A DNA stretch of 64,000 nucleotides, taken from the NCBI GenBank assembly GCA_029532625.1, contig JARFXM010000009.1, positions 2,418,001 through 2,482,000 on the forward strand, in the 5' to 3' direction. This document shows positions 12,012-23,297 of the stretch, piece by piece; position 1 is the first letter of the stretch, and the number at the start of each line of letters is the position of its first letter. The notes beneath the pieces are model-generated. The model was not told where the DNA came from, made no database searches, and worked only from the letters and a program-made list of their open reading frames with translations. Source of the DNA: Lomentospora prolificans. Lineage: Eukaryota; Ascomycota; Sordariomycetes; Microascales; Microascaceae. Position numbers and translations under genes: made by a program.

Positions 12012-12647
12012 TCACGAAGTGCCAGCGATCTTTTTGAGCGAGTTCATAACCGTGTCGACGGCATCCATATTCATAGAATCGATCTTGCCATGCTTATGGC
12101 CCCTCTTCTCCAGCTCCGCCGTGCACGAGTCCATGGCAGCCTGATAGTTCCTCGTCGCTGAGCTCAACGCATAGATCGCCTTGCGCCGGACGGCCGTATC
12201 CTCCGCGTCGTTGAGTGCCATGTCGATAAGCTTGGGGATACCATTCATGGCAAGGAGCTTCTCCTGGCTCTTGATGTTGTTCTGCACGGCGGTGCCAACG
12301 CACCACGCCGCCATCTTGCGCAGCTCGGCGTTTTCGTGCGCGAGGCAGCCCAGTAGCGGCGTCCACAGCTCGAGGTTGGCAATGTTGTTAGCGTTGTCGA
12401 GGTTCTCGATGAGCTGCTCAAAGTTGTCAAACGCCGTGAGCTTGGCCTCGAGGGTGACCTCGGGATCCGTCGAAGTGATGAGGTCCATGGCCGCCTTCAT
12501 GAGCTCGGCCTCGCTGGGGCCGCCGAAGAGCGCCTCGAGGAGTTTGGGATCGAGAGGTGTGCGGTTCGCGGCCGGGGTACCGTCGGGCCCATCTTGATTC
12601 TGGATGCTCCATTTTAAGAGGTCGTTCAGCCTTGGATCTTGCGCCAT
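12012..12647 (-). CDS. FES1: Hsp70 nucleotide exchange factor Fes1 (HspBP1 family)
   Basis: Single exon, 211 aa. Fes1 releases ADP from cytosolic Hsp70 and so helps free misfolded substrates for degradation. The N-terminus has the family signature of a short lead-in followed by LNDLLKWSIQNQ. The middle is made of Armadillo-type helical repeats, with segments such as NNIANLELWTPLLGCL, ELRKMAAWCVGTAVQNN and AVRRKAIYALSSATRN. Length matches other filamentous-fungal Fes1 proteins. The start is the first ATG in frame. A perfect heat-shock element lies about 170 bp upstream, consistent with HSF1 control. I saw no sign of the alternative 3' exon that yields a nuclear isoform in yeast. Confidence 0.93.
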   Translation of the reverse strand: MAQDPRLNDLLKWSIQNQDGPDGTPAANRTPLDPKLLEALFGGPSEAELMKAAMDLITSTDPEVTLEAKLTAFDNFEQLIENLDNANNIANLELWTPLLGCLAHENAELRKMAAWCVGTAVQNNIKSQEKLLAMNGIPKLIDMALNDAEDTAVRRKAIYALSSATRNYQAAMDSCTAELEKRGHKHGKIDSMNMDAVDTVMNSLKKIAGTS

Positions 12648-15414
12648 TGTGGTATTCAATGTCCTCTTCTACACAATTTGGGATTATCTTGGTTTTCGAG
12701 GGGTCTGGCCGGCCGTGGGGGGGAATCTGCGAGTGCTGTCGCAGGCACAAAATTTCTGAGCTTCGCGCGGATGGCCCCTCCAACACCCATCGTTATATCG
12801 GTGCCAGACATCCCGCTTCCGGAAGCTTCTCCATTTAGCTAGACGGGCGCCCTAGCGTGGCAGTCACGTGGCCTGACGTTTACTGGGACCTTCGTCCCGG
12901 ACGGCCAATTTTACTAATACTTGTCCTTGGTAAGATGCGCGTATGAATAATCGGGCACTGTTATTAGGTCATGGCGAGTGCGAGCATGCTGGGCTGTGCT
13001 AGATTACATGGAGGAAGGATCAAATAGGGCCCATTAAGTTCCAGCACAGAATTTAACTTATTATGTGAGCTATGGCATCAATACCCCGTATCAGGGCCGT
13101 TTGAATCCGACGGCCATGTGTCATGCCTTACCTGGTCTTACGAGAACTCTCCAAAGAGCCAAATACATCCACGGAAACCCGCATCGGCTTTTGATCCTGT
13201 TCAGGCCAATATGTCAATATGTCCCCCAAGCTCTTCAGCCGCGCTTCTCTGAAGAATAGGGGCTTTTCACACTATTACTCTGCAGGTTTAGGATGACTTG
13301 AGCTGGCTGTCGAGTGCATGGGCCATGCAAAAGGCCTCAGCAGGGTAAACTTTCCTCTCGACCATCTAATAATTGCCCAATTAACATTGCCCCTAATGTC
13401 CGTGAACCTTTCTGCCCCACCTCAACATTGCCCCTCCTTGCGAACTGGGATCCCTTGATTTTTCTTTCGAAGATTCCTAGTAGCGTTGTGTGATCATTTA
13501 ATTCGTACTGTGCATTTGTACTTCCGCCTGCTTCATTCAGACCACTCTGGAGGGCGGGAAACACCCGACAGTGGAGGCTGAAGGATCTTTGAGGGTGTGT
13601 AACGGGTCGATGGAAGCGAACTCTTTGCGGCCGCGTGTCATGACGACTGCTTACCTGTCCCAGCTCAATCTCGAGTAAGCCTTGATGTCGAGTGCGCTTA
13701 AATATAGTTGCCTGCGGCACGAGTGTGTGCTAACACTGACCACACCTGCACTCCAGACAGGGTCCCTTGTAGCTGTACCCCTGCCTTGTCGATGTTCACT
13801 TTTTTTGTTGAGTGGCATCGAAACATCTCCTTCAACCCGCCATCCCGCTTGAGAGGAGTGGGACGAGAGGTTGGAGAAGACGGGGGCCCTTGCATGCGTG
13901 GAAATTGGCGGTAAACCCAAGAGTTCCCCGTTGCTTTTCTTCTGGCACGAAAGTGATGCGCACGGAGATCTGGGAATCGAGGTGCCTGCTTGGCGATGTA
14001 GGATACGCCCTGTTCCGAGAAAAAGTACGGAAAACCTGGGGCGGCAAGGAGCTATCAGCGCCAGCCCACGAGGGCGGTGTCGGCGTCGTTGACGAAGTTT
14101 TGGGGCTCAAGGTCTCTTCACACTCGAGGCGGAAGTCCGCCACTTCTTGGGCAGTATTACGCCCCTCGAAGGTCAAGGTTCCCAGAATAGTGGCTAATAA
14201 GTATAGCAATAACATCAAGGAGCCCGGTATAGCATAAACATGGCACGGAACTCTGCCCGTGATCCAAGGCTCGGCTGAAGGTTGACGCAGTTTCACCCAC
14301 GACAGCCTGCCAGGCCTCCATCCGTTAGACGAGTCTGAGACTCCGATATTCTGGTTTTCTTTGGAAGCTCACCCAGCCAGATTGAAGCCTTGCCTTGGGG
14401 TAACGGTGCACGTCACCTCCAGTATTGGCCTCGGCCGATTTTTAGGCCCCTAAAATGTTGCCTGTGGGAAGCGTAATCTGCGTCTCTCGGGGGACGGTCT
14501 CGCCGAGTCGCCAGCGACCATGAAGGCACCGCCAACCAGTGCCGGCTTCATCGTCGTTTTAACACGCAACCGGCTGCGTCAGTATGGCCAAGTATTCCTT
14601 CCCCACCTTTGCTAGGTGGCAATACCTGAGCCGTAGAGCCAGTTGGAATTAGCCCCAGCCACCTCGAGGCATCTTATCTCTAAAGGAATGTAGTCCACTT
14701 TGCATTTCCCTTGTTGTATGTATGTACGAGAGGCCAGTGGAGTGGGCGACGGCTGTGCAGTGCAGTCTAGCACTGTCTGGTAGAGCTCCGAGTCGTCGAG
14801 GACCTCATCGCTTCCCTCCCAGGTGCTTGATCCTCAGTTCTGCTGTCGGGGCTAACTGGTATTAGTTTACCTGGTCACAGCTTCCTCTAGGCTTCCAGAT
14901 TTCCCGCTCCAGCTCCCTAGTTTCCTGCCCTTCCAAGGGTCTGGAGGGCGAGAAGTACCACTACCAACGCACACCTCTTCCCCCTAATTAACACCCTCCT
15001 TTCCGGCGTTGGGCATAGGACTTGCCCGCGCAAAAGGAGCTAGAGCTGACCCAGACCAGCCGGATTGCCTCGTACCTGTACTGCCAAACGCCAACACCCA
15101 CACCCACATTCGCACACAACCCTTTCCTCCATTCAGGACATCTACACCACTGAAATACTACCTTCGTCCTCCCTCCAGTCTTCTTGACTACCCCCACCAC
15201 CCGAATAAATTCCAGTCTCCTCTATTTCCCCCCCTTCTATCTCTCGAACTTCCCCCAATCTAGAAAGTCTCCGCCTCTTCCCAACTTCCTCACGAAACTG
15301 CCCAAGCCGCCCTGCTCTCACGATCTGGATCGCGCGAGCTTCGTTAATTCCAGACCCTTTCTCTTCATACCAAATTCTCTCATCTCCATCTCTCATTCAC
15401 AGTAAACCGTCACA
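12648..15414. other. Divergent promoter region (FES1 / actin)
   Basis: A 2.8 kb divergent gap. The FES1 side holds the heat-shock element. The actin side, about 14940-15410, is strongly C/T-rich on the + strand, a common feature of leaders of highly expressed fungal genes. A 154-codon minus-strand frame at 13832-14296 has one hydrophobic run but no recognisable family. Nothing else is supported. Confidence 0.55.
12817..12829. promoter_or_regulatory. Heat-shock element (three-unit) upstream of FES1
   Basis: The site reads TTCcgGAAgcTTC, which is three inverted nTTCn/nGAAn units with perfect two-base spacing, the binding site of trimeric Hsf1. It lies about 170 bp upstream of the FES1 start codon, a typical promoter distance. 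FES1 belongs to the Hsp70 machinery, so the site makes biological sense. The match is seen directly; Hsf1 binding is inferred. Confidence 0.75.
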
Positions 15415-17238
15415 ATGGAAGGTACGTCAGCGTCAAATTTTACTCGCGGTGTCCAGGATTCCCGGTTTGACCTTGGCCTTGAGCCTTACGTCAATCCGTC
15501 CGCTCTTTGGCGAGGAGGATAACCATGCCTCATCATCATCATCATCATCGAGATGCATCCTTTGCTGATGTGTGCTACTTTCAATAGACGAAGTTGCCGC
15601 CCTCGTTATCGACAATGGGTAAGCTTTCACCCCCGCCCGCTATCCTCACCGACCTCCGTTCCTAGCTCCCCCCCCTCCCCCTTTTTCGAGGCATCTCGTC
15701 CTCGCCATCCCGACTTGTCCCAAATATATGGCGATACTCGGGAATGGGGCCCAACCCCATCGGATTCATCAATAATGGATAATCGATACCCTGATGTGAT
15801 CCTTGATAGCTAATTCCGATGATAGTTCCGGCATGTGTAAGGCCGGTTTCGCCGGTGACGATGCCCCTCGTGCTGTGTTCCGTAAGTTGATACCCCGCTC
15901 TTTCTGTCCAAACCCCTGATTCCATCTCGCAACAGCGATGAATCGAGGCCCATGACTTCGGATTCCATGTGCTGACCGCTCTCCTTAGCCTCCATCGTTG
16001 GTCGTCCCCGCCACCATGGGTATGTCTCCTCATATTTGAAACCCCTTCCCCACCTAAGCACCGGTGGTGAAGAACCGCCTGCGGCGAATTCCCATATATC
16101 TCTAGATGAACCGAACTATCCCTAACCATGTGTCTTGTCGCAATGCAGTATCATGATCGGCATGGGCCAGAAGGACTCTTATGTCGGTGATGAGGCCCAG
16201 TCGAAGCGTGGTATTCTCACTCTCCGTTACCCCATCGAGCACGGTGTCGTCACCAACTGGGACGACATGGAGAAGATTTGGCACCACACTTTCTACAACG
16301 AGCTCCGTGTCGCCCCTGAGGAGCACCCCGTCCTCCTTACCGAGGCCCCCATCAACCCCAAGTCCAACCGTGAGAAGATGACCCAGATTGTCTTCGAGAC
16401 GTTCAACGCTCCCGCGTTCTACGTCTCCATCCAGGCTGTCCTCTCTCTCTATGCCTCCGGTCGTACCACTGGTATCGTGCTAGACTCCGGTGACGGTGTC
16501 ACTCACGTCGTCCCCATCTACGAGGGTTTCGCCCTCCCCCACGCCATTGCCCGTATCGACATGGCCGGCCGTGACTTGACCGACTACCTCATGAAGATCT
16601 TGGCTGAGCGCGGTTACTCCTTCTCTACCACTGCCGAGCGTGAAATCGTCCGTGATATCAAGGAGAAGCTCTGCTACGTCGCTCTTGACTTCGAGCAGGA
16701 GATCCAGACTGCTGCTCAGAGCTCGAGTCTGGAGAAGTCGTATGAGCTTCCGGACGGTCAGGTCATCACCATCGGCAACGAGCGATTCCGTGCCCCTGAG
16801 GCCCTCTTCCAGCCCTCCGTCCTTGGTCTTGAGAGCGGTGGTATCCACGTCGTTACCTGGCAATCCATCATGAAGTGCGATGTCGATGTCCGAAAGGATC
16901 TCTACGGCAACATCGTTATGGTACGTCACTACACCTCGCTGAATTTCTATAGTACCGGGACGTGTTTGAAGTGATTCGCTAACCTGTGCGTTCTTCCCAA
17001 CAAATAGTCTGGTGGTACTACCATGTACCCTGGTCTCTCGGACCGTATGCAGAAGGAGATCACTGCTCTTGCTCCTTCTTCCATGAAGGTCAAGATCATT
17101 GCTCCTCCCGAGCGAAAGTACTCGGTCTGGATCGGTGGATCTATCTTGGCGTCTCTGTCTACCTTCCAACAGATGTGGATTTCCAAGCAGGAGTACGACG
17201 AGAGCGGTCCCTCGATCGTCCACCGCAAGTGCTTCTAA
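15415..17238 (+). CDS. ACT1: Actin (gamma-type conventional actin)
   Basis: Six exons: 15415-15421, 15588-15618, 15826-15881, 15989-16019, 16149-16920 and 17008-17238; exactly 375 aa. The first coding exon is only seven bases (ATG plus four), and four of the five introns fall in the first 50 codons, a familiar layout for fungal actin genes. The sequence is nearly canonical: the N-terminus MEDEVAALVIDNGSGMCK, DNase-loop region, the DSGDGVTH phosphate-binding loop and the C-terminus SIVHRKCF are all present. One oddity is residues 276-280, which read V-V-T-W-Q where related fungal actins usually have V-T-T-F-N. The gene serves cytoskeleton, endocytosis and chromatin remodelling. Confidence 0.98.
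15531..15549 (+). repeat. (CAT)6 microsatellite in actin intron 1
   Basis: About six CAT units lie inside the first intron of the actin gene, between the donor at 15422 and the acceptor ending at 15587. It is non-coding and likely length-variable between strains. Confidence 0.85.
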
Positions 17239-17944
17239 GGTTAGAGATAGTGGTTGCAAAACATTGAATTTTAGACAGTGTATGAGGATAGGGGCTAATA
17301 TAATATGCTTGGCATCTCTGCAGCTCTTTTTCCGGTCCTACGTCATACCCACTCTCTCTTCACGAGCCCACGCCGTCGTTCGGAGGTTGCGACCAATACA
17401 AAAATACTTCAGCCGCTGCCTATGTATTCCTGTCGAGTCTCATAGTTAACACCAAAAAGTCATTTTGGGGGGGCCTGGTCGGGGTGGTTGGGCTTTCCCA
17501 AGCGTTTTCTTGTCAAAAATTCACGAAGGCCCTCATTTCGTTTTTTCCACAGCTGGGAGGGATGCGCAGGTGCGCGGTTCGGAGTGGAGTCTTCTAAAAA
17601 ACAATCGTGGTTCATACAATACACAGTGCTTCACCCTCTTTCACTCGAAGCATCTAAGCGTCGGCATTCACCGCGGTTGTCTAATTGTAGCCTTATCTGG
17701 TCGTATACTTTTTTTTTTCTTCCCTGCAAGAAATGCCAATTCCGTGGAGCTCAAACGCATGTTTCTAGTAAAGACTTGGTTGACGATGGGTGATACGAGT
17801 ACTGACGATGAGTCCCTGTGTAGCAAGCTGATAAAGACTTGTTCGGAGGAAGCAAGAGCAGATCCAGATGGGTTTCAGAGGTGAGTTATATGGGTAATAT
17901 TCGATAGTCGTACAAAAAGCAAGCACAACGGTAAGGGTTACAGG
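17239..17944. other. Convergent 3' intergenic region (actin / release-factor-like gene)
   Basis: This is the 3' side of both neighbouring genes. A + strand frame at 17465-17884 is open but resembles no family, and it contains homopolymer-encoded Phe runs, so it is not called as a gene. Confidence 0.6.
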
Positions 17945-18679
17945 TCATTCACGTCGTTCGCCGAGGAGCTTGGTGGGATCCGGATCCGCGCGTGATGGCG
18001 TTGGGCTGGGCTCAAGGGCAGGTTCGGAAGGAGATTCGCTCTGCTCTCGAACAATGAATGTATCCAGGTGCGCTCGCCCAGTCCCGGCCTCAGACCGTTC
18101 CCCCTCAACAGCGCCGTCCACATCATCTTGTTGCTTCTCTTCCTCTAGCTTCCTGTATTTCCTCCGGCTTTTCTTGTCGGCGCTGGCGCGCTTCTTGCGC
18201 TTGACATGGCCTACGATGGCAGTGCGGCTTTGTTCGCCATTATAGAGCTCGTCGAGGCGCTGGGCGAGGACCTTTCTAGCAATGGCGCGGTTCTCGGAGC
18301 GGGAGCGGGTAGCTTGGGATTTCACGACGATGCCTGTTGGGATATGCTTGATCTGGACGGCGGAGTTGGTTTTGTTCTATATAGCCAGCAGCCAGAGCAG
18401 AGGTTAGCAAGTCGGAACGCACAAGATGGGGATGGACGGAGGATGAGAAGAGCAGCTTACAATTTTTTGGCCGCCCGGCCCGCTGCCCTTGACGAAGACT
18501 TCTTCGATCTCGTCTTCCGGTGGGGGCTTGGGCCTGGGAGGGAGGGGTTTCTTGAGAAGCAGGGGGGAGGTTGTGAAGAGGCGCGCCAGGAAGAAGAGGG
18601 GAGTTTGGGCGACGGGTCTAATAAATGTCGACCAAGGGAGCGTACTCCGGAGAGCGAGGCCGAAACTTGCGCTGCGCAT
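17945..18679 (-). CDS. Mitochondrial class I release-factor-like protein (MTRFR/C12orf65, Rso55 type)
   Basis: Two exons on the minus strand: 18679-18461 and 18376-17945; 216 aa. The GGQ motif within VKGSGPGGQKI (about residues 64-73) is the peptidyl-tRNA hydrolysis loop of class I release factors. It is followed by NKTNSAVQIKHIPTGIVV and an Arg/Lys-rich helix region, as in the RF-1 domain of ICT1 and C12orf65. No codon-recognition domain is present, so this is a stop-codon-independent rescue-type factor for stalled mitoribosomes (inferred). The N-terminal 40 residues are basic and hydroxylated, fitting a mitochondrial presequence. The C-terminal tail after about residue 150 is basic, then acidic and Ser/Pro-rich. 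The first ATG of the frame is at 18679. Confidence 0.88.
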
Positions 18680-19424
18680 CACGGAAGAGCGCGCAGCTGG
18701 ATCCCATTATTGGATGACAATTCCAAGTGCAGTGTGTTTTTTTTTTTCGGTCTTTTTTCCTTTTTGCTTTTCCCCCTCTTTGTTTATCAATTGGCTCAAG
18801 AGAGCTTGGAAGGTGGGTGGCTGGCTGGGCTGTAGTAGACTTTGGAAAGATGGATCAAAGTTGGGCCCCGCCAGCATTCTTGACGGATCATTGATCAATG
18901 GGTTGCAAATCGGATGCCTAGAATTTCCAGAATCCATTGGATCGGGGTAAATTAATAGTAGCCCAAGCTGGCTGGCCTGAGCCATCGCCCAAAAAGTACC
19001 TTGGCCTTTTTCATCAGGGGGGCAACAGAACATTGAAGCCGCGCGACGTTTGAATTATTATCTCGGAACCGTCAATCGATCATTGCGAATTTCCTCCCTT
19101 CTGAACATCCACCCTGTCTCTTTTCCTCTTCACTACGACGAACCTCGGCCCGCTTTACTTCCTCTCAACTCTGCATCTCTCGCTGCATTTCCTTTCTTTT
19201 TCTTTTTCCTTCCTTTTTCTCTTCTTTGTTTTTGTTCTGCGATTGTATATACCTGCGAAAATAATTGCACCACCACCTGCTCTTCCGCGAATCGACGAGG
19301 AATCTTGCCCTGACCCGAGAGATCCGAGCAAAGAAGAACGCGACCGTTCGTCCAACGACACAAGACCGTTCCAAACTCTGCGCAACAGAATTCCCTCGCT
19401 AGACACCACCGCCCCTCGCCCAAA
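18680..19424. other. Divergent promoter region (release-factor-like gene / SPT small subunit)
   Basis: A 745-base divergent gap. It includes T-rich runs near 18737-18790 and C/T-rich leader sequence near 19090-19230 before the SPT small subunit. No gene was recognised. Confidence 0.55.
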
Positions 19425-19895
19425 ATGGCCGTCCTTACTTCCTTTATCAAGTGGCTCGAGCTGAAGAAGTATCAGCTCGAGGTCACGTTCAGCGTCTACA
19501 TCTACACCCCCATCGAAAAGTTCATCTTTTGTACGACTCTCTTGCCCCGCCCTCTATTCTATTCCTCTGCTGCTCGAGAAACATATCCAGAGCGTACAGG
19601 AGTGCATTTTCTTTTTCTTTTTTCCCACGCTAACAGATCTTGCTATTCTACAGGGTCCTTCGTCTTCCTCCTCGCCGGTCTTACCTCCATCGCCATGATC
19701 CTGTACCTGCCCCACCACATCCTGTTCCTCATCAACCGCGCGTGGTTCTACGCCCACGGCGACTCCGTCGACGTCCTCGAAATGACAAAGGAGGCCCTTG
19801 CGCAGGGCGCGCTTAATGGGGCGGCTGGCCCTGGGACGACCACGACGGTGAGCTCCGTGATGGAGGCGGCGACGGAGATGGTGCGAGAGTTATAA
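19425..19895 (+). CDS. Small activating subunit of serine palmitoyltransferase (SPTSSA-like)
   Basis: Two exons, 19425-19530 and 19654-19895; 115 aa. This family of tiny ER proteins binds and activates serine palmitoyltransferase, the first enzyme of sphingolipid synthesis. The sequence follows the family pattern: a Tyr-rich amphipathic lead (KKYQLEVTFSVYIYTPIEKF), then W-S-F and a hydrophobic transmembrane stretch (VFLLAGLTSIAMILYLP) ending PHHILFLINRAW. A hydrophilic tail of about 50 residues, longer than in animal SPTSSA, ends the protein. The splice junction falls inside the Trp codon, and joining restores the motif, which supports the intron. The family assignment rests on pattern recognition, not a search. 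Confidence 0.75.
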   Translation: MAVLTSFIKWLELKKYQLEVTFSVYIYTPIEKFIFCTTLLPRPLFYSSAARETYPERTGVHFLFLFSHANRSCYSTGSFVFLLAGLTSIAMILYLPHHILFLINRAWFYAHGDSVDVLEMTKEALAQGALNGAAGPGTTTTVSSVMEAATEMVREL

Positions 19896-20326
19896 AAGGG
19901 GGGGGAGGGGGCTGCCTTGCTACGGTGGCGACGGCTTACACGGTATCGCCATCTACGGCGCGGTGAAGGAAGGACAACTATGGCCTCGACCGGAGATAGA
20001 AAGCGACGGGAGAGGCCAAGGCTAAATATATACGAAGAGGACGCAAAATGTTCAGGGGGAACCCATCCCCCTTTGAAATGAGTCACTCATGGACAAACTA
20101 ATGGCTGGCGTTTTTTTTTCCCTCTCTTTTGGAGGATTCTTCTTGTTCTACTGTCGGACGAGACAAGAGAAGGGGCGCGGGACGGAAGTGGAGATGTAAT
20201 GGAATCTCTGCCGTTGTTGCTTTCCATACTTCATCTTAATTAATATCTTATAGACGCCCTAATGCAAATATTTACATTTTTCTATCTCCCCGCAGGCCCT
20301 CTCTACTTTTTTTCATGCACGCTTCT
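19896..20326. other. Convergent 3' intergenic region (SPT small subunit / ELP2)
   Basis: This 431-base stretch lies between two converging stop codons. It has short G- and T-runs and AATTAATATCTTA-type AT-rich sequence near 20238-20252 that could serve polyadenylation. No gene was recognised. Confidence 0.55.
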
Positions 20327-22914
20327 TTAGATGTCGTCAAAGTGGTATATCCTGAGGCAGGTATCCTCGCTAGCAATAGCCAACTCATGGCCTTGTTGCT
20401 TATCTTCCTTGGTTGGCCGCCAAGCGAGTTGGAGGACTGACTTAGAAGGACAAAGTCTGGGCAATGGTTAGCAGGATTACGCAACCCGGAATAGGAAGGG
20501 GCCTTACGATTCGTCGAGGTGCTGCTCAGAAACTATAGCGAGATCCTGTGGGTCGAGGGTGTAAACCGACACTTGGCCAGCCTCGTTGCCCACGGCAAGA
20601 ACGTAGTGGCCGCCGTTCTTGTTCTTCGCTCCAAGGAAATCCACGGCGGTGACCGGCTGCGTCGAGGGAATTGTGGTAGCAACCGAAAAGACCAACTTCC
20701 CGTCAACTTCCTTGGCCAGCCACGCCTTGATGGACTTGTCCCGCCCGGCGGTGGCAAACGCCCTCGGCGCGTCATCCAGAGACGGAGCCCACGCGCCGTC
20801 AAGAATCATTCTCGTATGACCCTTTGGGTTCAGCTGTAAAGGGGAGTACTTTGTAAGATCCTCCAAGTCGCGCTCGAAGACGGCCCACTGCCTATCTCGG
20901 CCGACGCTCAGGATGTACTTGTCGTCCGATGAGAAGCGTATACGGGTGGCCGTCAGCGAATGAGCCACCAACGGCGGCTTGACCTCGGTCCAGCGCTCCG
21001 TCTCAAAAAGGCGAATGACAGCATGGTTCACGGAACTAGCCTTGCACGCGCTGGCGATGAGCGTTCCGTCGTTGCTCACGGCGAGGCAGGAGATTTCGTA
21101 GCCGTGGCCGTAGAGCTTCTCGGTTTCTGGCCAGAGGGTGTACTTTGAGAGAGCATCCTCAAACGGAGGGCGGTCGATGTCGAGAGCGGACCGGAGCGCG
21201 GCGGTGGTAGTGTCAGTGGCTTCGCTTTGGTTCTGGCCGTGAGGGTTGGGGATTTCGGGGACAGTCTCCTCGGCGTCGACGGCTTTGTTGGAAAGCCCGA
21301 GCACGGGGATGTTGGCGGCGTCGGGCATCTCGTCGACGCCGGCCTGGCGGAAGTCGCAGAGCTTGTTCAGGAGGTGGGCCACCGCTCTAGGTTCACGGAA
21401 GACGCGCATCAGTTTCTCGTCGGCGCCCGAGACGAACTCGGAGTCCCGGAGAGAGTCGATGCAGTTTAGGTCGTAGCCGTGGATCTGCGGGCGAGACATC
21501 TCGTGCCAGGTGTTGGCGCCTCCGGCCGTCCACTGCGCATGGAGACGGGTGGTCTGGTCGGAGCTGGTCGACAAGAGGTATGCGCCATTCCTTGACCACG
21601 AGATGCCTGTAATGGCCTTTGTGTGTCCCGTCACAGCAATGGCGGGCAACCATCGCTCCTCTGCTTTGCAAAAGTCCCAACGCCTCCAGCTCCCCGTACG
21701 GCCGAGACACACCATGGACTTGCCATCGGCCCGCCACAACCCTATCCAGAAACCGCCGATACTGCCGGTTGCAGTGGTGGCACCTTTGTCACGGCTAATC
21801 TCGCCCAGGCGGGTCGTGCTCGCCCAGATTCCAGTAACGGGATCAGGTTCCCAAATAGCCAACGAGTTATCCGCAGACGTGGAGAGCAGCTTGGAGACAC
21901 CGTCAGAACCAAGGTGCCACTGGACGGAGTAAATCCAGTCCTCGTGGCCGAGAAGAAGCGCCTCGAATGTGATGGAGAAATCCTTGTCTTTAACTTTTAG
22001 CCTGTGCGCTTTGTTGGACGGAGCCTTCCCAGGGAGATAGGCGTTCCGTAGAGGATCCGAAGCGGCGGCGGCGGAGAGTTCCGGGAGTTGGCTGCCTTCA
22101 TGGAGTCTCCAAAGGCGGATATATTTGTCTTGGCTTGCTGATGCTAGCAGTAAGTCACTCAGGCCGTTCTCTTTCTTCTCTAGCGTGAAGTCAAGGGACC
22201 TGATCCAGTCCTCATGTCCAGATAGTGTTGCTTGGGCCTGGAACTCGATGGTCTCATCGAGTGCGCTCGCGGCGAACACGTGGATGGTTTTCCTAGTTCC
22301 CGCCGAGGCGAGGACGAGAGTATTGGGGTCGTTCCCAAGGGTTGTTAATGCCAGCGATAGAGGGAAGTACCTGGGATCTCTGGCTGTGTCGATGGTCTGG
22401 AGATGGTGGACTCGTTCAGATTCGAACTTCCATATCCTGATGGTGTAATCTGCCCCGCCAGATGCAATTATTGCCGGGCTAGGACCGGACCATGACTTCA
22501 AAATCGCGAGGCATGTAATAGATATAGAATGCGAATCAGAAGATTGGAGGCATGTGCACTCGGAAAGATCGTCACTTATAGACCACAGCTTTAGCTTCAG
22601 GTCATCAGCCCCGGTGACAAGGTAAGATACCCTGTCATCCTTGGCTCTAGGTAGAAATTTGACCACCTTGACGATTCCAGTGTGGCCCCGTAAGATGGCA
22701 CTTATTCCCTTGGGAGTGGAGGGCTTTCCTAAAAGTTAGCGAGGCTTCACGATTATCTCTCAGATTTCCCGAGCCAACTCACCTCTGGCCGCCACAAGGC
22801 AACATTGACATCAGCGCCGAAGGCCAAAACACCATCCACGTTCCAATCGGCAACAGCGCTGTGTCTGTTTGCGCCAGTAGAGAGGTACTCTACCGTGGGC
22901 AAATGCGTAGGCAT
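20327..22914 (-). CDS. ELP2: Elongator complex subunit 2 (Elp2), WD40 protein
   Basis: Three exons on the minus strand: 22914-22783, 22723-20508 and 20456-20327; 825 aa. Elp2 is part of the Elp1-3 subcomplex of Elongator, which installs the cm5/mcm5 side chain on wobble uridine of tRNAs. The protein is built of two WD40 propellers. WD-type repeats include LVTGADDLKLKLWSI, IIASGGADYTIRIWKF, LLASASQDKYIRLWRL, KLLSTSADNSLAIWEP, AFATAGRDKSIKAWLA and the final ELAIASEDTCLRIYHF. The first exon encodes the family N-terminus (STGANRHSAVADW, then LAFGADVNVALWRPE). The first intron has two possible acceptors, and only the downstream one keeps frame. The gene shares a 383-base divergent promoter with TOM7. 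Confidence 0.93.
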
Positions 22915-23297
22915 TTTATGAATATTTTATTTGGGCGGGGCTATCTGTGTGCCGGAGAAATCTTCATGTTGATGGGAAAACCACTTGTAAATGTGAGGTA
23001 AATAGGAAGTATATGATTGGCTGTTTACCGAAGATTCTTCTCGGTGAGAAAAGTAAGCTGGTTGTGCACGGGCCAAGTGAATTTTTCGGGCGCGATCCAA
23101 ATTTCGGAAGGCTCGATTGTTGCACGCTTCCTGCTCTGCTCTGCTAACCTCTGCAAGAACATCGAACCATCCCATCACTCACGACACTTCACCACATCTG
23201 CCACTCCCCCGACAAACATTCTCGTCTAGAGACCACGAGTCAGTCGCCACAATCTAATAACACACTCTACACGAGTCCGCAATCGTCAACCGTCAGA
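22915..23297. promoter_or_regulatory. Bidirectional promoter region between ELP2 and TOM7
   Basis: Only 383 bases separate the two divergent start codons, so the 5' leaders and promoters of both genes must fit here. No canonical element stands out. Confidence 0.6.

Noticed and set aside
13832..14296. 154-codon minus-strand frame with one hydrophobic segment
   Set aside because: It has a single hydrophobic run only, no known family, and lies in the FES1/actin promoter gap.
16480..17259. 259-codon open frame on the minus strand
   Set aside because: It is antisense to the actin coding exons; the codon bias of a highly expressed gene explains the lack of stops.
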